Of a DNA stretch of 64,000 bases, positions 22,677 through 32,911 are shown one piece after another (positions within the stretch are counted from its first letter, which is position 1; the number at the start of each line of letters is the position of its first letter). Under the pieces are notes generated by a model, which was not told the origin of the DNA, searched no databases, and worked only from the letters and a program-made list of their open reading frames with translations. A program made the position numbers and the translations under genes. Origin of the DNA: Tricholoma matsutake (lineage: Eukaryota > Basidiomycota > Agaricomycetes > Agaricales > Tricholomataceae); NCBI GenBank assembly GCA_026075535.2, contig AP026544.2, positions 9,362,001 to 9,426,000 on the forward strand. Reading direction: 5' to 3'.

Positions 22677-23890
22677 TTTTTTTTTTCAGTTCTGGTGTGC
22701 TAGTCGCTTCATCCTGTATAGAGATAGTCCTGTCTTGTGCAATCTCTGTTGTGAAAGCTGTGACTCCTAGTGCTGACAACCTCGTGTTGGGTGTAATGTT
22801 CTCTATCCTCTCCGGGTATGTCGATGGAAATAATTCCAATAGGTTGTGGAGTGGTGTTCGGTGTCTCTTCATGTATATTGTGCGGTACTCTCGTATCAGT
22901 CTATGTAGTGGATGATTTTTGGGTAGCGTGCATACACGCATCAGGGATCTGTGACATGCCTTCAGTAAATTGAGCTCTATTGGAAGTATACCTGCATGTA
23001 TGTCGAGTGTATCCATTGGTGTAGTGCGAAGCGCCCTGTTGATTGCTAGTGTGGCCACCCTTTGCACTTTCGCCAGCTGTCTTGATACCCTTACAGAGCC
23101 TGTTTGATTCTTGGCACCCAGCCTCCTGTACAGTGGGTTATACCACACTTCTGCTCCATACGTCATCTTGGGAATCGCTACTGCTGTGTACAGCTGTCAC
23201 ATGAGCTTAGGCAATATACCTGTGTCCATCTTCACTAGCCAACGGCATTGCATCACCCATTTCATGGCATTATTGATTGCCCTCTCCTCGTGTTTTCTCC
23301 ACGTTAGCTTGTTGTTGATCACGATGCCTAGGTACTTATAACTGTCAACTGTATTCACTTCTTTACCTTGCAATACCAATTTCGGTTTGTTCATTATTCG
23401 GGGGGCTCCCCTTGGTGACCTGGCTTTCCTGCTCCCAAGGTGCATCACCGCAAGTTTGCTGATTTCAAACCTTGAGTTATGGTCAGCAGACCATTGGAAT
23501 CCTCCATTCTCCCCTTCCATGTGTTCTCATATAGCATCTGTGGTTGCCTCGTAGTTTTTCCCTGTCGCCATTATCTATGTATCTGAGTGCCTGTAAAGTG
23601 TCACTCAGTTCTAGTAAGTCTGCATTGTAAAAGTTGAAAGCAGGGAGCGATACTGGGTCTCCCTGACCCACGCCGTTGTCCACTAGTATTGGATCCGACA
23701 TGTAATCGTCAAACTTGAGCCGCATGCTTGGTCCTTCCAACAGACATCCTACGAATCTCACTATCTGACTCGGGACCTGTCTCTTTTTCATGTTATGCAG
23801 CAATCGGTCCATTACGGCGTTTGGGAAGGCTCCTTCGATGTCCAGAAATAAGATTGAGACCACTCTCTTCTTCCTCCAGGCCTCTTTCAC
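22677..23890 (-). pseudogene. LINE reverse transcriptase fragment (inverted)
   Basis: Minus strand, broken into three frames. Motif A LFLDIEGAFPNAV, motif B GVGQGDPVS, and the catalytic box appears as YIDN instead of YxDD. Then KYLGIVINNKLTW and the thumb region (TYGAEVWYNP, LQ..ALRTTPMDTL) up to STPELKKKI. This is the RT of a non-LTR element with a C-terminal RNase H, common in fungi. The Asp-to-Asn change plus frame breaks make it inactive. Confidence 0.9.
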
Positions 23891-24813
23891 CCGATGTATT
23901 TACGGATGGCTCAGGAAAGGATGGGAGCATAGGAGCGGTGGCAGTGCTGTACAGAAAGGGAAGGAACATGCCAGAGAAGGTGCTGAGGTACCAACTAGGA
24001 AGCTCACAGGAGTACACGACATTTGAAGCTGAGGTGGTAGGAGCTCTGCTGGGGGCATGGCTGATCAGAGCGGAACATATAGCAGGACACCTACCAATAA
24101 CTCTACTGACTGACAGCCAGTCATTTATCAGGAGAACGAACACATGTGAAGCCGCCACCGCAAAATATCTAGTAGACGAATTTATCAAGACTGCCGAAAG
24201 CATCAACTCGGCGAACCTGGCCCACAACACGAAGTGCTTTCATCTCGCATGGATATTGGGACACAGTGGAGTACAGGGGAACGAAAGGGTGGATGAAGAA
24301 GTGAAGAAGGCGGCCCAAGGAGAGAACAGCCCATCTTGCAGACTCCCACCCATTTTACAAAAGAAGTTACCAAGGAGCATAGCGGCAATAAAACAGGACT
24401 ACAAGCGCGAACTGAAGGAGAAATGGGACAGTATGTGGAAAGAATCCCCAAGACAACCAAAGCTAAGTTGTCTCAACCACAATTTCTCATACAAGAAATA
24501 CGCTGAAACACAATCCAAATTGAAAAGATGACAGGCCAGTCTCCTGACACAGATCCACACAGGTCATATTCCTTTGAACTTCTATCTACACCGGATTGGG
24601 AAAGCAGAGACGAGCGACTGCGCGGCCTGCAAAGGCGACAGGCCACCAGCCAGAGAGACCATCACACATTTCTTATTCAAATGTGGAGCCTACAACAGAG
24701 TGCGACATGAACTGGACCAACAAATGAGAAGAGACTCTTGGGACCTCTCGGCTCTAATGAGCTCCAAAAAGGGGATCATAGCATTGCTCAACTACATGAC
24801 TGGGACTGGATGA
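23880..24813 (+). pseudogene. LINE RNase H domain and C-terminal Cys motif
   Basis: Frame from ~23880: PDVFTDGSGKDGSIGAVAVL (first catalytic Asp), TTFEAEVVGALLGAW (Glu), LLTDSQS (Asp), HLAWILGHSGVQGNERVDEE. A TGA at 24529-24531 breaks the frame; the following piece (24574-24813) holds CAACKGDRPPARETITHFLFKC, a CCHC-type ending typical of these elements. The upstream part of the open frame (before ~23880) is antisense RT and not real coding. Confidence 0.88.
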
Positions 24814-25329
24814 CTAACAAAAATGAAAGATGAAATCGTGATCTTAGAACACATGCACTAGCACAACACTTTACAGGTACCCTGGAAAGTTGCTATAGGG
24901 AGGACAACATGAACAACGAACCCAATAATACTACTGTCTGCGACACAGAGGACTACGAGAGGAAAAAATGACCACACTGAAGCATGTCACATGCACATAG
25001 ACAACACACCTGCTCACACCGTCCGCACTGTGCCTGCCACTAGTTGGCCAGGCAATTAATAGTCATATATCACCACACAACAAGAAAAGAAGATTGCAGG
25101 CGAGGGAAAGAAGAGGTCGAAGGAATACTTGCAGTCCCAAACGGTTCAGGGAACCAGACTCCAGGGGGCGCGATTGCCAAGGGCATGCCATCTGGAGGGC
25201 AGGGATTGGAGTGAGGGAAGGCAATGGGGCCTATTCCGCATAGACACTCTAGCACATAAGGACCATTATAAGGTACACCTTGAGAGGTCAGAAAAATAAC
25301 ATTAAAAAAAAAAAAAAAAAATTATTAAA

Positions 25330-25480
25330 ATACATATTCATGTCAATACCTGCAAATAACCATGGGTAACCCGCAAAAACCTGCGGTAATACCGTACCCC
25401 TACCTGTGCGGGTATGGCGTTCATGGGTATGGGTACAGGTATAAGAAAATATACCCGAGGGTTACCTGTGCCGTGCCCTA
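25330..25480. mobile_element. Right part of the LINE-split hAT-like repeat
   Basis: Continues the 21743-22667 repeat beyond the LINE. Contains GGGTATGGCGTTCATGGGTA and ends GTGCCGTGCCCTA. Rich in CCCGTACCC-like words as in the left end. Confidence 0.45.
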
Positions 25481-26640
25481 TGGAGGACAGTGACATCATG
25501 CCAGGCTTCACAAAAGAGCAACCCCTCATCCATGCCAACATGGCAAGCATCATGGCCACTCCTGCTCTACCTGAAGACATTATATGGAGGTCCATTGTGG
25601 AACGGCCCACTCCTCTGTGTGACACCTGCAGTTTGAGGGGCCTGCCAAACTGCCAAATGATGGGTGTCCAGATTTCTTGCATGACGTGCCACAAGGGCAA
25701 GACAAAATGCTCATATATGGCATCACATACAGCACAGCAGGATGAATTGATAGTGGAAGGGGAGCTCAAGGGTAGCAAAAAGGTCATTGGGAAGAAAAAG
25801 GTGAAGGCAGAGGAAAGTGAATAATGGAGAATGGTGCCAAAGAGAAAACACCAGGCAGAAGACACTGCCAGTGAGCAGTCAGATGAGTATGTTCCCATCA
25901 TGCCAGCCCCAGTCCCCTTGACTTCACACACCTCCCACCATATACCAACCCCCAAGCCTGTCATGTCAACAACCCTCACGATGCCCCAATCCCTCAACAC
26001 CACACTTCCTGCACCACTGCCACCAGGTTGTGTCACCCATCTCCATTGTGTGCCCACTGTCAGTGGTTTACAATGGGAGCTTCAAGACCTCCATGTCCTC
26101 ATATTGGTCTTGGCAGAAAATCAAGGGAAATTGGATCAGGAAAGCTTGATGTTGCATGGATACATGGAAGCTCTCAACACCTTGAAGGAAAAGGTGCTGG
26201 TGAGCATTCCAGTGCTGGAGGATGAGATGAGGGGTTTGAGGCATGGGATGGAGTTGGAGAAGATGAAGCAGGAGGTCTTGATGTTGCATGGTCAATTGGT
26301 GGTGACGAACAAGCAGCTGGCCAAATTGGAGACCAAGGGAAGCTCTGAGGAGGAATCAGAAGACGAACATCCACCAAATGCAGATCCCACAGCGCTGTTG
26401 ATGATCCATCTGCCAAAGTCATCAATTTTTGTCAATCCAGTGAACATTCGCTCCCCACAGTCGCCTGTTCCCACTACTATGACCACAGCTACATCGGCAA
26501 TCCCTGACACCAGCTCTTTTAGCAATGCATGCGCAACTTCAACCTCCCTGGCTCCAACATCAAAAGACACTATGCAAATGTCCCTCCTCCCGCCGGATGC
26601 CACCATCTCAATTTCAAAAGCATCAACACCCCCAGCATAA
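25481..26640 (+). pseudogene. Zn2Cys6-like protein related to the antisense ORF of the A/B Ty3 elements
   Basis: One frame with a single internal stop (TAA 25822-25824). The N-terminal part has six cysteines spaced C-x2-C-x7-C-x8-C-x2-C-x6-C (CDTCSLRGLPNC, then CMTCHKGKTKC), which fits a fungal binuclear zinc cluster. The C-terminal ~270 residues are Pro/Ser/Thr-rich with a Leu/Glu-rich coiled-coil stretch (26100-26340). The Cys spacing matches the antisense ORF of element B (31939-32040), so I read it as a relative carried by a lost element; it could also be a degraded host regulator. The stop would be Gln (CAA) before a C-to-T change. Confidence 0.55.
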
Positions 26641-26689
26641 TTCTACGTTGATGAAAAATAATGATGTTGTTTTGACTAAGCCTATTTGT

Positions 26690-27806
26690 GTATATATATT
26701 GATCAATATATGCATAGTTGTTTCATTAATAGATGGAGTATGAGGTATATATTGAATTAATCAATATATACAGCAATTTTACAGCTGGTAGTGAAAATGT
26801 TACCATGCAAAAATGGTACATTGTAGTGACTGATGCCAGTAGAGATAAAGTTGGCGCCAGTCTTTTGCATAGCTCTTAAATGAAGAATTGTATGCTACTA
26901 GCTGCCGGTGGTCACTAGAACATAAATAATAAACACAGCAGTGGTAACATGCTGTAGGAATGTGGAAGGAGGATACAAGGATATATGCAAAAACAGTACA
27001 TTGAAGTGACTGACACTGTTAGTGATAAAGTTGCTGGCAGCCATAAGTGTAACACTGGAGCTAAGCAAATGACTGGCACCGGTTACTGTAGAACCCCATG
27101 AGCTAAGAAAATGTGTATGGGCCCATCCTAACATAATACAGGGAAATGGGCCCATACAAATGATACACTCGATGGAATGATCCCATGGGCCCATGATAGT
27201 AAAAGGAAAACAGTATGGGCCCACATGACTATAGTGTACAGGTCTTGAAATTACAAATCATATGTCACCAGTAAACTTCCCCAGTGCTGAAAAATCACAG
27301 AACCTCATGGGCAACAGGTGATTGCACAGGCACCAATGGCAGCAATAAGCACACAAGTCTTCAGGAGCCAAGTGAATGACCAGTGCCGGTTACTGTAGAA
27401 CTACATGAGGTAATGAAATGCACATGTGCCCATCCCAACAGAATGGGGCATAATGGTCTGATGGATGGTGCACTCAATGAAATGATTGATATGCAAAAAT
27501 AGTACATTGTAGTGACCAGCACCGGTAGTGATAATGTCACTGGGGGCAATAAGCTACAAGTTCAGAGCAAAGCAAATGACTGGTGCCATGATTGGTGATG
27601 GTCACTGTACATGACCTAAAGAAATGTGATGGGTTCTCCCCATACAAGAATCCATACAAAAACAGTACATTGTAGTGACTAGTGACAGTAGTGACAACAG
27701 CAGAGATAATGCACCGGCACTTAGGGTAACATATTTTGACGAATATATGCATGGTTATTTCATTAGTAGATGAAGTATATAAGGGATATATTGAATATAT
27801 TGATGC
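26690..27806. repeat. Higher-order direct repeats
   Basis: GTACATTGTAGTGACTG-like text followed by AGTGATAAAGTTG or a variant recurs near 26815, 26993, 27500 and 27665. GGTTACTGTAGAAC with a following ATGAG recurs near 27078 and 27386. The outer ends share ATATATGCATRGTTRTTTCA (26706 and 27742). So the region is a set of ~300-bp units bounded by a direct repeat. No coding capacity. Confidence 0.7.
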
Positions 27807-28098
27807 ATGGCAGTGCTGAAAAAATACCATCCACTGACCCCGGTGATATGCAAAGGTGTGGTTTATACTGCATGTTGGTGTCTTAAGTCAAAAGTATCCT
27901 GGGGTTCAGTGGAAGCATCTCCACAAGCTTTTGGTCTTGGCTTTGGATGGAGACTGGGATCCATTGTCACATTCATGGCTTTGACATCAGTGTTGCTGGG
28001 CTTTGATATTTTTGGCTGCCAGCCACGACTATTGTGGTCATTCAACCGTTCTCTTTTAAGCTTTTTCTTGCTACCTTCCACCAGTGTACTCATTCTGG
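27807..28098. other. Short spacer left of element B
   Basis: No feature recognised; short frames on both strands are without motifs. It is the insertion flank of element B. Confidence 0.35.
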
Positions 28099-28869
28099 TG
28101 ATGATACTCAACCCAGGAAAACCACCAAAACTGCTGATGAGGCAATCAATGATATTTGCACAAGTCAGAGGAAGGGTGTGAGGCATTCTGAATGTTTGTG
28201 GTCAGACCAAAGGGAAGACAACTAGTTGATACTAGTTGTAGATGTAGTTCTATGAGAGAGGAAGGTGTTTGGCACAGTCCAATGTAGTATTGATTGATAT
28301 CAACAAGGATCAACGAGATTGATGGCGAACAATGTTTATCAATGAGAATGATAGCAAACAATATTGATTGATGAGGGTCAATGTGTGAATTCTAAGGGCT
28401 TTTTGGTAGATTGATAGTATGTGAAGGTTATAGTTGATGGCTAGGAAGTGTTGGAGTGGTTACAAGTGCTAGCAATAATTTGATCAAAGGTCAATCGAGG
28501 ATGATGATGGTTGTAGAGGTTTCTTGTTGATTGAGAAAACTCATAGAAGTTTTAGATAGTTTAGAGCATAGATTGGATTCTTAGAACTTTATACAAGGGG
28601 ATATGTGAAGACGATTTCTTGTATTCCCAAGTAGATACTTACAGACTTTTATATGTTTTAAGAGAAACTTCCTAAAATGGTATAAGAAACATGTGTAAGA
28701 ACATGAGGCAAAAAGATATGAGATAAAACACGAGGCCAAAATGAGACTGGAATTTGAACAAGAAAGTAGTGTTTTAAGGTCCAGTTCAGTCCAGTTTTTT
28801 GACCCCAAGATGGGCAACCGGCAACCACAACCAGTTGCAACTGGTGCCCAACTTAGGGCAACTGCAACC

Positions 28870-28899
28870 GAACCGACTAGGACTGGTCCTAGTCGGTTC
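28870..28899. repeat. Perfect 14-bp-arm palindrome in the hAT 1 subterminal region
   Basis: GAACCGACTAGGAC, a 2-nt loop TG, and GTCCTAGTCGGTTC. Outer arms AGGGCAACT and AGTTGCCCT extend it with a short bulge. Confidence 0.85.
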
Positions 28900-29671
28900 A
28901 GTTGCCCTCAAAAAACCGGTTGCCACTGGTTTTTCCAGCAATTTTTGATACATATTTTAATTTTACTATATATTAAATACAACTAATTACAATACACCCT
29001 GCGAGCAGGTGCTTGCAGTGGTGGGGGGTCATTCAGAGAGCAAAAATAAGAAAATAAGACGAAAGAAAAAGAAAACCTAAAAAAACGATGCCACTCTTGT
29101 GTTGGCGGCATGGGTAGGGTCATCCCCCGCATTCATTGTCGTTGTGGTTGCCCTGCATTCATTGTCATTGTCGCTGCCGGTTGTTGTCGTGTTGTTGCAC
29201 CCCCCCTGATGCCACGTCAGCATCCCCACCATTGTTCCCCATTGTTGTTGTCCCTGTTGTCCATCATCCCTGCATTTGTCATCCTCCCCATTCGCTGTCC
29301 CTGTTATATGTTGTCCCCAGTCGTTCATGTTCGCGTTGTCATTTGATGTCCCCCCATTCCATCTTTGTGCTGTTGTTCGTTACCCCCACCCATCTGTGTT
29401 GTCAGTCAGCACCACCATCACCCCCTACGAGCAGTGGCTCACAGGCGGGGTGGCGGCGCTATGTGACATGGCATTTGTGTGGCATTGTTGTCAAGAAACG
29501 GGGCCCGTTGCGGCCCTGTGAGCAGATGTTCACAGCGGCGGCATAGGGCCAGGGAACGGTGATGGAGGGGGTGTACTTGGGGCCCATGCAATGTTGTTAT
29601 CAAAAGGAAAAACATAAAAAGAAAAAGAACGTTAGTTCATAGTAAGAAATGAATCATAAAAAACATACCAT

Positions 29672-29937
29672 ATGGCCCAAACGACATTCGTCATTGTTTG
29701 GGCCCACAGGGGTGGTGATGATGACACATCCATGTTGTTGTTGTTGTCGCTGTTGGCATCGGCTGGCGTTGGCGGTGGCATTGCATTGTGGGAGCATGGG
29801 GTGGTGGGCCCGATGTCGTCATCAAAAGGTTAGAATCTGAAAAGGAAGAGTATTAGTTAGCCAAAAAGAATGATTTAAGAATGAAAAAAACATACCTGAG
29901 GGCCCAAACGATGACTAGCGTGTCATCTGGGCCCACT
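29672..29937 (-). repeat. Two palindrome plus intron-like modules in hAT 1
   Basis: Palindromes GGCCCAAACGAC...TTGTTTGGGCCC (29673-29712) and GGGCCCAAACGAT...TCATCTGGGCCC (29901-29936). On the minus strand the second is followed by a GTATGT donor, GGCTAACTAAT branch and TTTTCAG acceptor (to ~29840); the first by GTATGT and GAACTAACG but no clear acceptor. Confidence 0.65.
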
Positions 29938-31013
29938 TTCTAGTAATCCAGTGCAGTATTTTGAGGTAGGAGGTGTAGATGGTAGGGATGACGCAGCGTT
30001 GTGGGTCATTCGTGGTCGTGGGAGTTTAGAAAGTGGTGCCACTTTCTTTTTGGGGAGCACAAGCACAACCAAATGGTCTGTGCGCAGCCATGGGGTATAT
30101 AAGGACTCGTGAAACAAGCTCTTTTTGCCCTGGGTTCACATTGCCCTTTTGTATACTGTAAATATAAGTACAAGTAGACTACATTAGTTATATTTTTTCA
30201 AATACAGTACATAAATTTACTTAAGTAGTATGGGATATGTAGAACTGTAAGAAGACTGGTTGCAACTGATTGCAACTGGTTTTCGAACAGTTTTCAAGTA
30301 TTCTGAAATAGAGGCAACCGGCAACCCAACTGCCCCCTGAAACCAAGCAACCGCAACTGACAGTTCGGTTGCATTTGGTTGGGTTCGGTTAGGTTGCGGT
30401 TTTTTTTCCAGTCCATTGGACCAGACCTTTAAACACTACAAGAAAGAGATATATCATATGATGAAGGAGTAATAAAGGGAAAGAACTAAAAGGAGACTGT
30501 CCTTTGTGTATAAACTGCACTAAATGTTGCAATAATCCATCCAGTGGGTTCTGTACGCGATAGGGGCTTGGAACGAGGCTGACCTACTATCAGCAGGTCT
30601 GAGCATGAGTTGGAATACTCCCTGTCACATGGTATTCCACCATTTAGATAATGAACACGGCGCCCTATGTTGTTTGTAGTTTCTCAATGTTGATCGATAA
30701 TGCTCAATGATGGTCGATGATGGTTGACGATGTCTGATCGCAGTCAAAGTTGGTTGAAGTTGATCAAAGATACTCAATGTTTGTTTGGAGTGTTCGTAGA
30801 GCATTCCTAGGTAGCCCTAAGGTCGTGCAATGTAGTTTCAAAGTGGATCAATGTTGCTGGTGATGTTTCGACGCAGTCGATATAATATCGCGATTGATAC
30901 GACTTGGTCGAGAATGGTCGCACTGCTTCTGGGACATCATAGGAGTTAGCCAATGTGATTAGAATGCGATTGTAATGGTGAATCGGCCCTTTAGCTGAGG
31001 AGACAACCTATCA

Positions 31014-31027
31014 TCCTCCCCCTTACT
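31014..31027 (-). promoter_or_regulatory. Polypurine tract of element B
   Basis: Minus strand AGTAAGGGGGAGGA directly before TGATAGG. Element A has AGTAAGGGGGTGGA at the same place, and both are preceded by a similar TCAG(G/A)ATTTC box. Confidence 0.85.
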
Positions 31028-31169
31028 GAAATTCTGACCATCCCAGTCAGTCGAGCCAAGATAACCAGGTCATGTGACATTGTTGATTGTTGATTTAAGA
31101 TGTGTCGTGGTTCAAACTTCTTTCCTTCTATTTGATCTCCTTCATCGACCTCCTTTGAACATTGACAGC

Positions 31170-32525
31170 ATGTCCATCCTTGCTGAGCTTGCCATTCCCA
31201 TTCTTGACCATGCAAAATCGATGCCTGAAGCTGGCAAGGCTGAGGAACTTCACTTTGAGGTTTGGGGTCAAGATTTCTGTGAGAAACTGGTATATTTTGG
31301 ACTTTCTTGTATGGGTTCAATCTAACATCCTCTGACAGGCTGAGTATGATGATGTTATTGCATCGTTCAACAAGGCATGCCATGACCATGTGCAGGTGAT
31401 GTTGGATGAGGCAATTGGCCTGTTCACACCATTTGCTCATGAGGGTTGGCTTTCTTGGGGGGGCAAGTACCTTTTGAAGAATATTCGAAGACAATTGAGG
31501 GAGAGAGGCAGAGGGAGGAAGAGCAAATGGCTTGGCAAGAGGCCGCCAAGGCAAAGGCAAAGTGTATTGAGGATCAATGAAACATGCTGGCTGATGTGTG
31601 TCAGGCATTTTTGGCCAAGGTTCATGCCAAGACTGTGTCGAAGGAGGAATTTTGCAATCGGACCGCCGCGCTCGAGGCACTGAATATTTCTATCGATCGG
31701 GAAGAGGTCACAGAGGAACCTCTGGTCGATGACCCACCAGTCATCGAGCAGATCGTTGAGAAGAGGAAGGTGGACGAGATGGATGAGGAGGAGGAGGGTG
31801 AGGACAAGCTCAATCAGGAGCCCATAGTCACAAAGCGGGTGCAGCTAGAGGAAGGTGATCTGATCATCTTCCATGGGCCGGTAAGTCTTTCGCTTATTTC
31901 TCAATGTTCATCAAAACTGATTTTGCATTTTGAATTAGTGTGATCACTGTGCTGGTCTGAGGATGCCTCAAGAGTGCATCATGATTGAAGGAGCGCCAAA
32001 GTGTGTGCAATGCATGCAAGGGCTCCAGGGGTGTTATTGGGAGGGTGTGTCAAGGCGAGGCCTCCGACGAGGCAAGTTGAGGAAAAAGGCAGGCTCGAAG
32101 CAAGCATCAAAGGGTCGACGGAGGTGTTGATTCCAAGATGTAGTAAGTGAATTTCCTTGATAACAACTATGATCACTAATCTGTATGATTACTTAGTGAT
32201 ACACATCCAGGCTATCCAGCCCATCGAGAATGCGGAGGCTGGGCCCTTGAAAGTCAATGAGCATCCAAAACAAACAATGAAGGTGAAGGCGAAGTCGTCT
32301 GAGAAGAAGGCAAAGGGGAAGGCGAGGGAGCCAGAGGTGGAGCATGGGATCGGGCTTTGGGAAGAGGGAGTGCAGGCAACTGTTGAGGATGAGACAATGC
32401 CATTGGATGTCACAAGACTTCAACATCGCTATCTCATGGAGGTCCTTGTCCGAAAAAAATTGGTGATGGAGATCTTAATGGAGGAGATTGAGGTTTTGGA
32501 GAGGAAGTGGGAGGAATCCCAGTAG
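31170..32525 (+). pseudogene. Antisense ORF of element B: spliced Zn2Cys6-type protein
   Basis: Lies on the strand opposite to pol, between pol and the 3' LTR. Exon 1 is 31170-31289 (40 codons, MSILAELAIPILDHAK), intron 31290-31338 (CTGACAG end), exon 2 from 31339 (AEYDDVIASF). A run of seven G near 31458 marks a frame break, and a TGA follows at ~31580. The next part (31584-31880) is acidic with Glu-rich stretches; intron 31881-31938 (GTAAGT to AATTAG) joins in phase to six cysteines spaced C-x2-C-x8-C-x8-C-x2-C-x6-C (CDHCAGLRMPQEC, then CVQCMQGLQGC) and a basic tail. The last exon (~32210-32525) is a Leu/Glu coiled coil. The six-Cys pattern is that of a fungal binuclear zinc cluster. Element A carries a homologue with the same first exon length and intron position. 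Confidence 0.75.
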
Positions 32526-32911
32526 TAGTATTATTTTGTTTTATTGTTTTATTCTATTGTTTTTCTTGTGTCTGAAGGTTTGAAATGATAAAAATATTGT
32601 GTATGCTTGAAGCCAAGAAATGTAAGATATATGCGAAAAAACATAGGAGAGGAAAAAGAAAAAGAAAGTAAGACAGACAATTTATCAAAACAAGACATAG
32701 GGGAAAGGCTCAGAACTCCTTCATAGCCAAAAAATCCTGTTGAGGTTGTGTGAACACGTTTTGAACAATATTGTGACTTGTAGTAGTACACGGTTATAAA
32801 ATTGAGAGTTGATTTCAATATTGCAAGTAAGGAATATAAGAGGAAAATGTTCTAATCTTTGTTGAAGTCAGCAATGCCTTCGTTGATGTCTCCGTCGATG
32901 TCTGATGTTGG
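32526..32911. other. Spacer between antisense ORF and pol end of element B
   Basis: AT-rich, no frame with motifs. Both converging transcription units end here, so it may hold their 3' ends. Confidence 0.4.

Larger units (their letters stand above)
22677..25320 (+). mobile_element. LINE insertion, 5'-truncated with 5' inversion
   Basis: The 3' half (RNase H, Cys/His end, 3' UTR, A19 tail at ~25303-25320) lies on the plus strand; the reverse transcriptase half lies on the minus strand directly to its left. The inverted segment's far left end (ELKKKI at 22677) is the sequence that should immediately precede RNase H (RPLSPD at ~23880). Flanking duplications ATTATTAAA lie at 22668-22676 and 25321-25329. 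This is the structure produced by twin priming during target-primed reverse transcription. Endonuclease and the first part of RT are missing. Confidence 0.88.
28767..30438. mobile_element. Non-autonomous hAT element 1 (1672 bp)
   Basis: Left end TAGTGTTTTAAGGTCCAGTT and, reverse-complemented, right end TAGTGTTTAAAGGTCTGGTC form the terminal inverted repeat. Both sides carry the 8-bp duplication CAAGAAAG (28759-28766 and 30439-30446). TAGTG ends and 8-bp duplications define the hAT superfamily. Subterminal regions are crowded with GGTTGC/GCAACC words, likely transposase sites. No transposase ORF. The interior holds AGC-loop hairpins (29000, 29423, 29517) and two palindrome-intron modules. Confidence 0.92.
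28099..31013 (-). repeat. 3' LTR of element B, interrupted by a hAT element
   Basis: On the minus strand it starts TGATAGGTTGTCTCC directly after the purine tract and ends GGGTTGAGTATCATCA. Without the 1672-bp hAT and its duplicated 8 bp it is ~1.2 kb. It shares TTTTGCCTCATG and the AAACATATAAAAGT TATA-like region with the LTRs at 20628 and 46899. Confidence 0.8.

Noticed and set aside
23728..23879. Plus-strand coding sequence upstream of the LINE RNase H
   Set aside because: It is antisense to the inverted RT; the open frame is accidental and ends at the inversion breakpoint.
29077..29546. Val/Ile/Pro-rich membrane-protein-like frames
   Set aside because: They arise from GTTGTCATTGTC-type repeats inside hAT 1, between its inverted ends.
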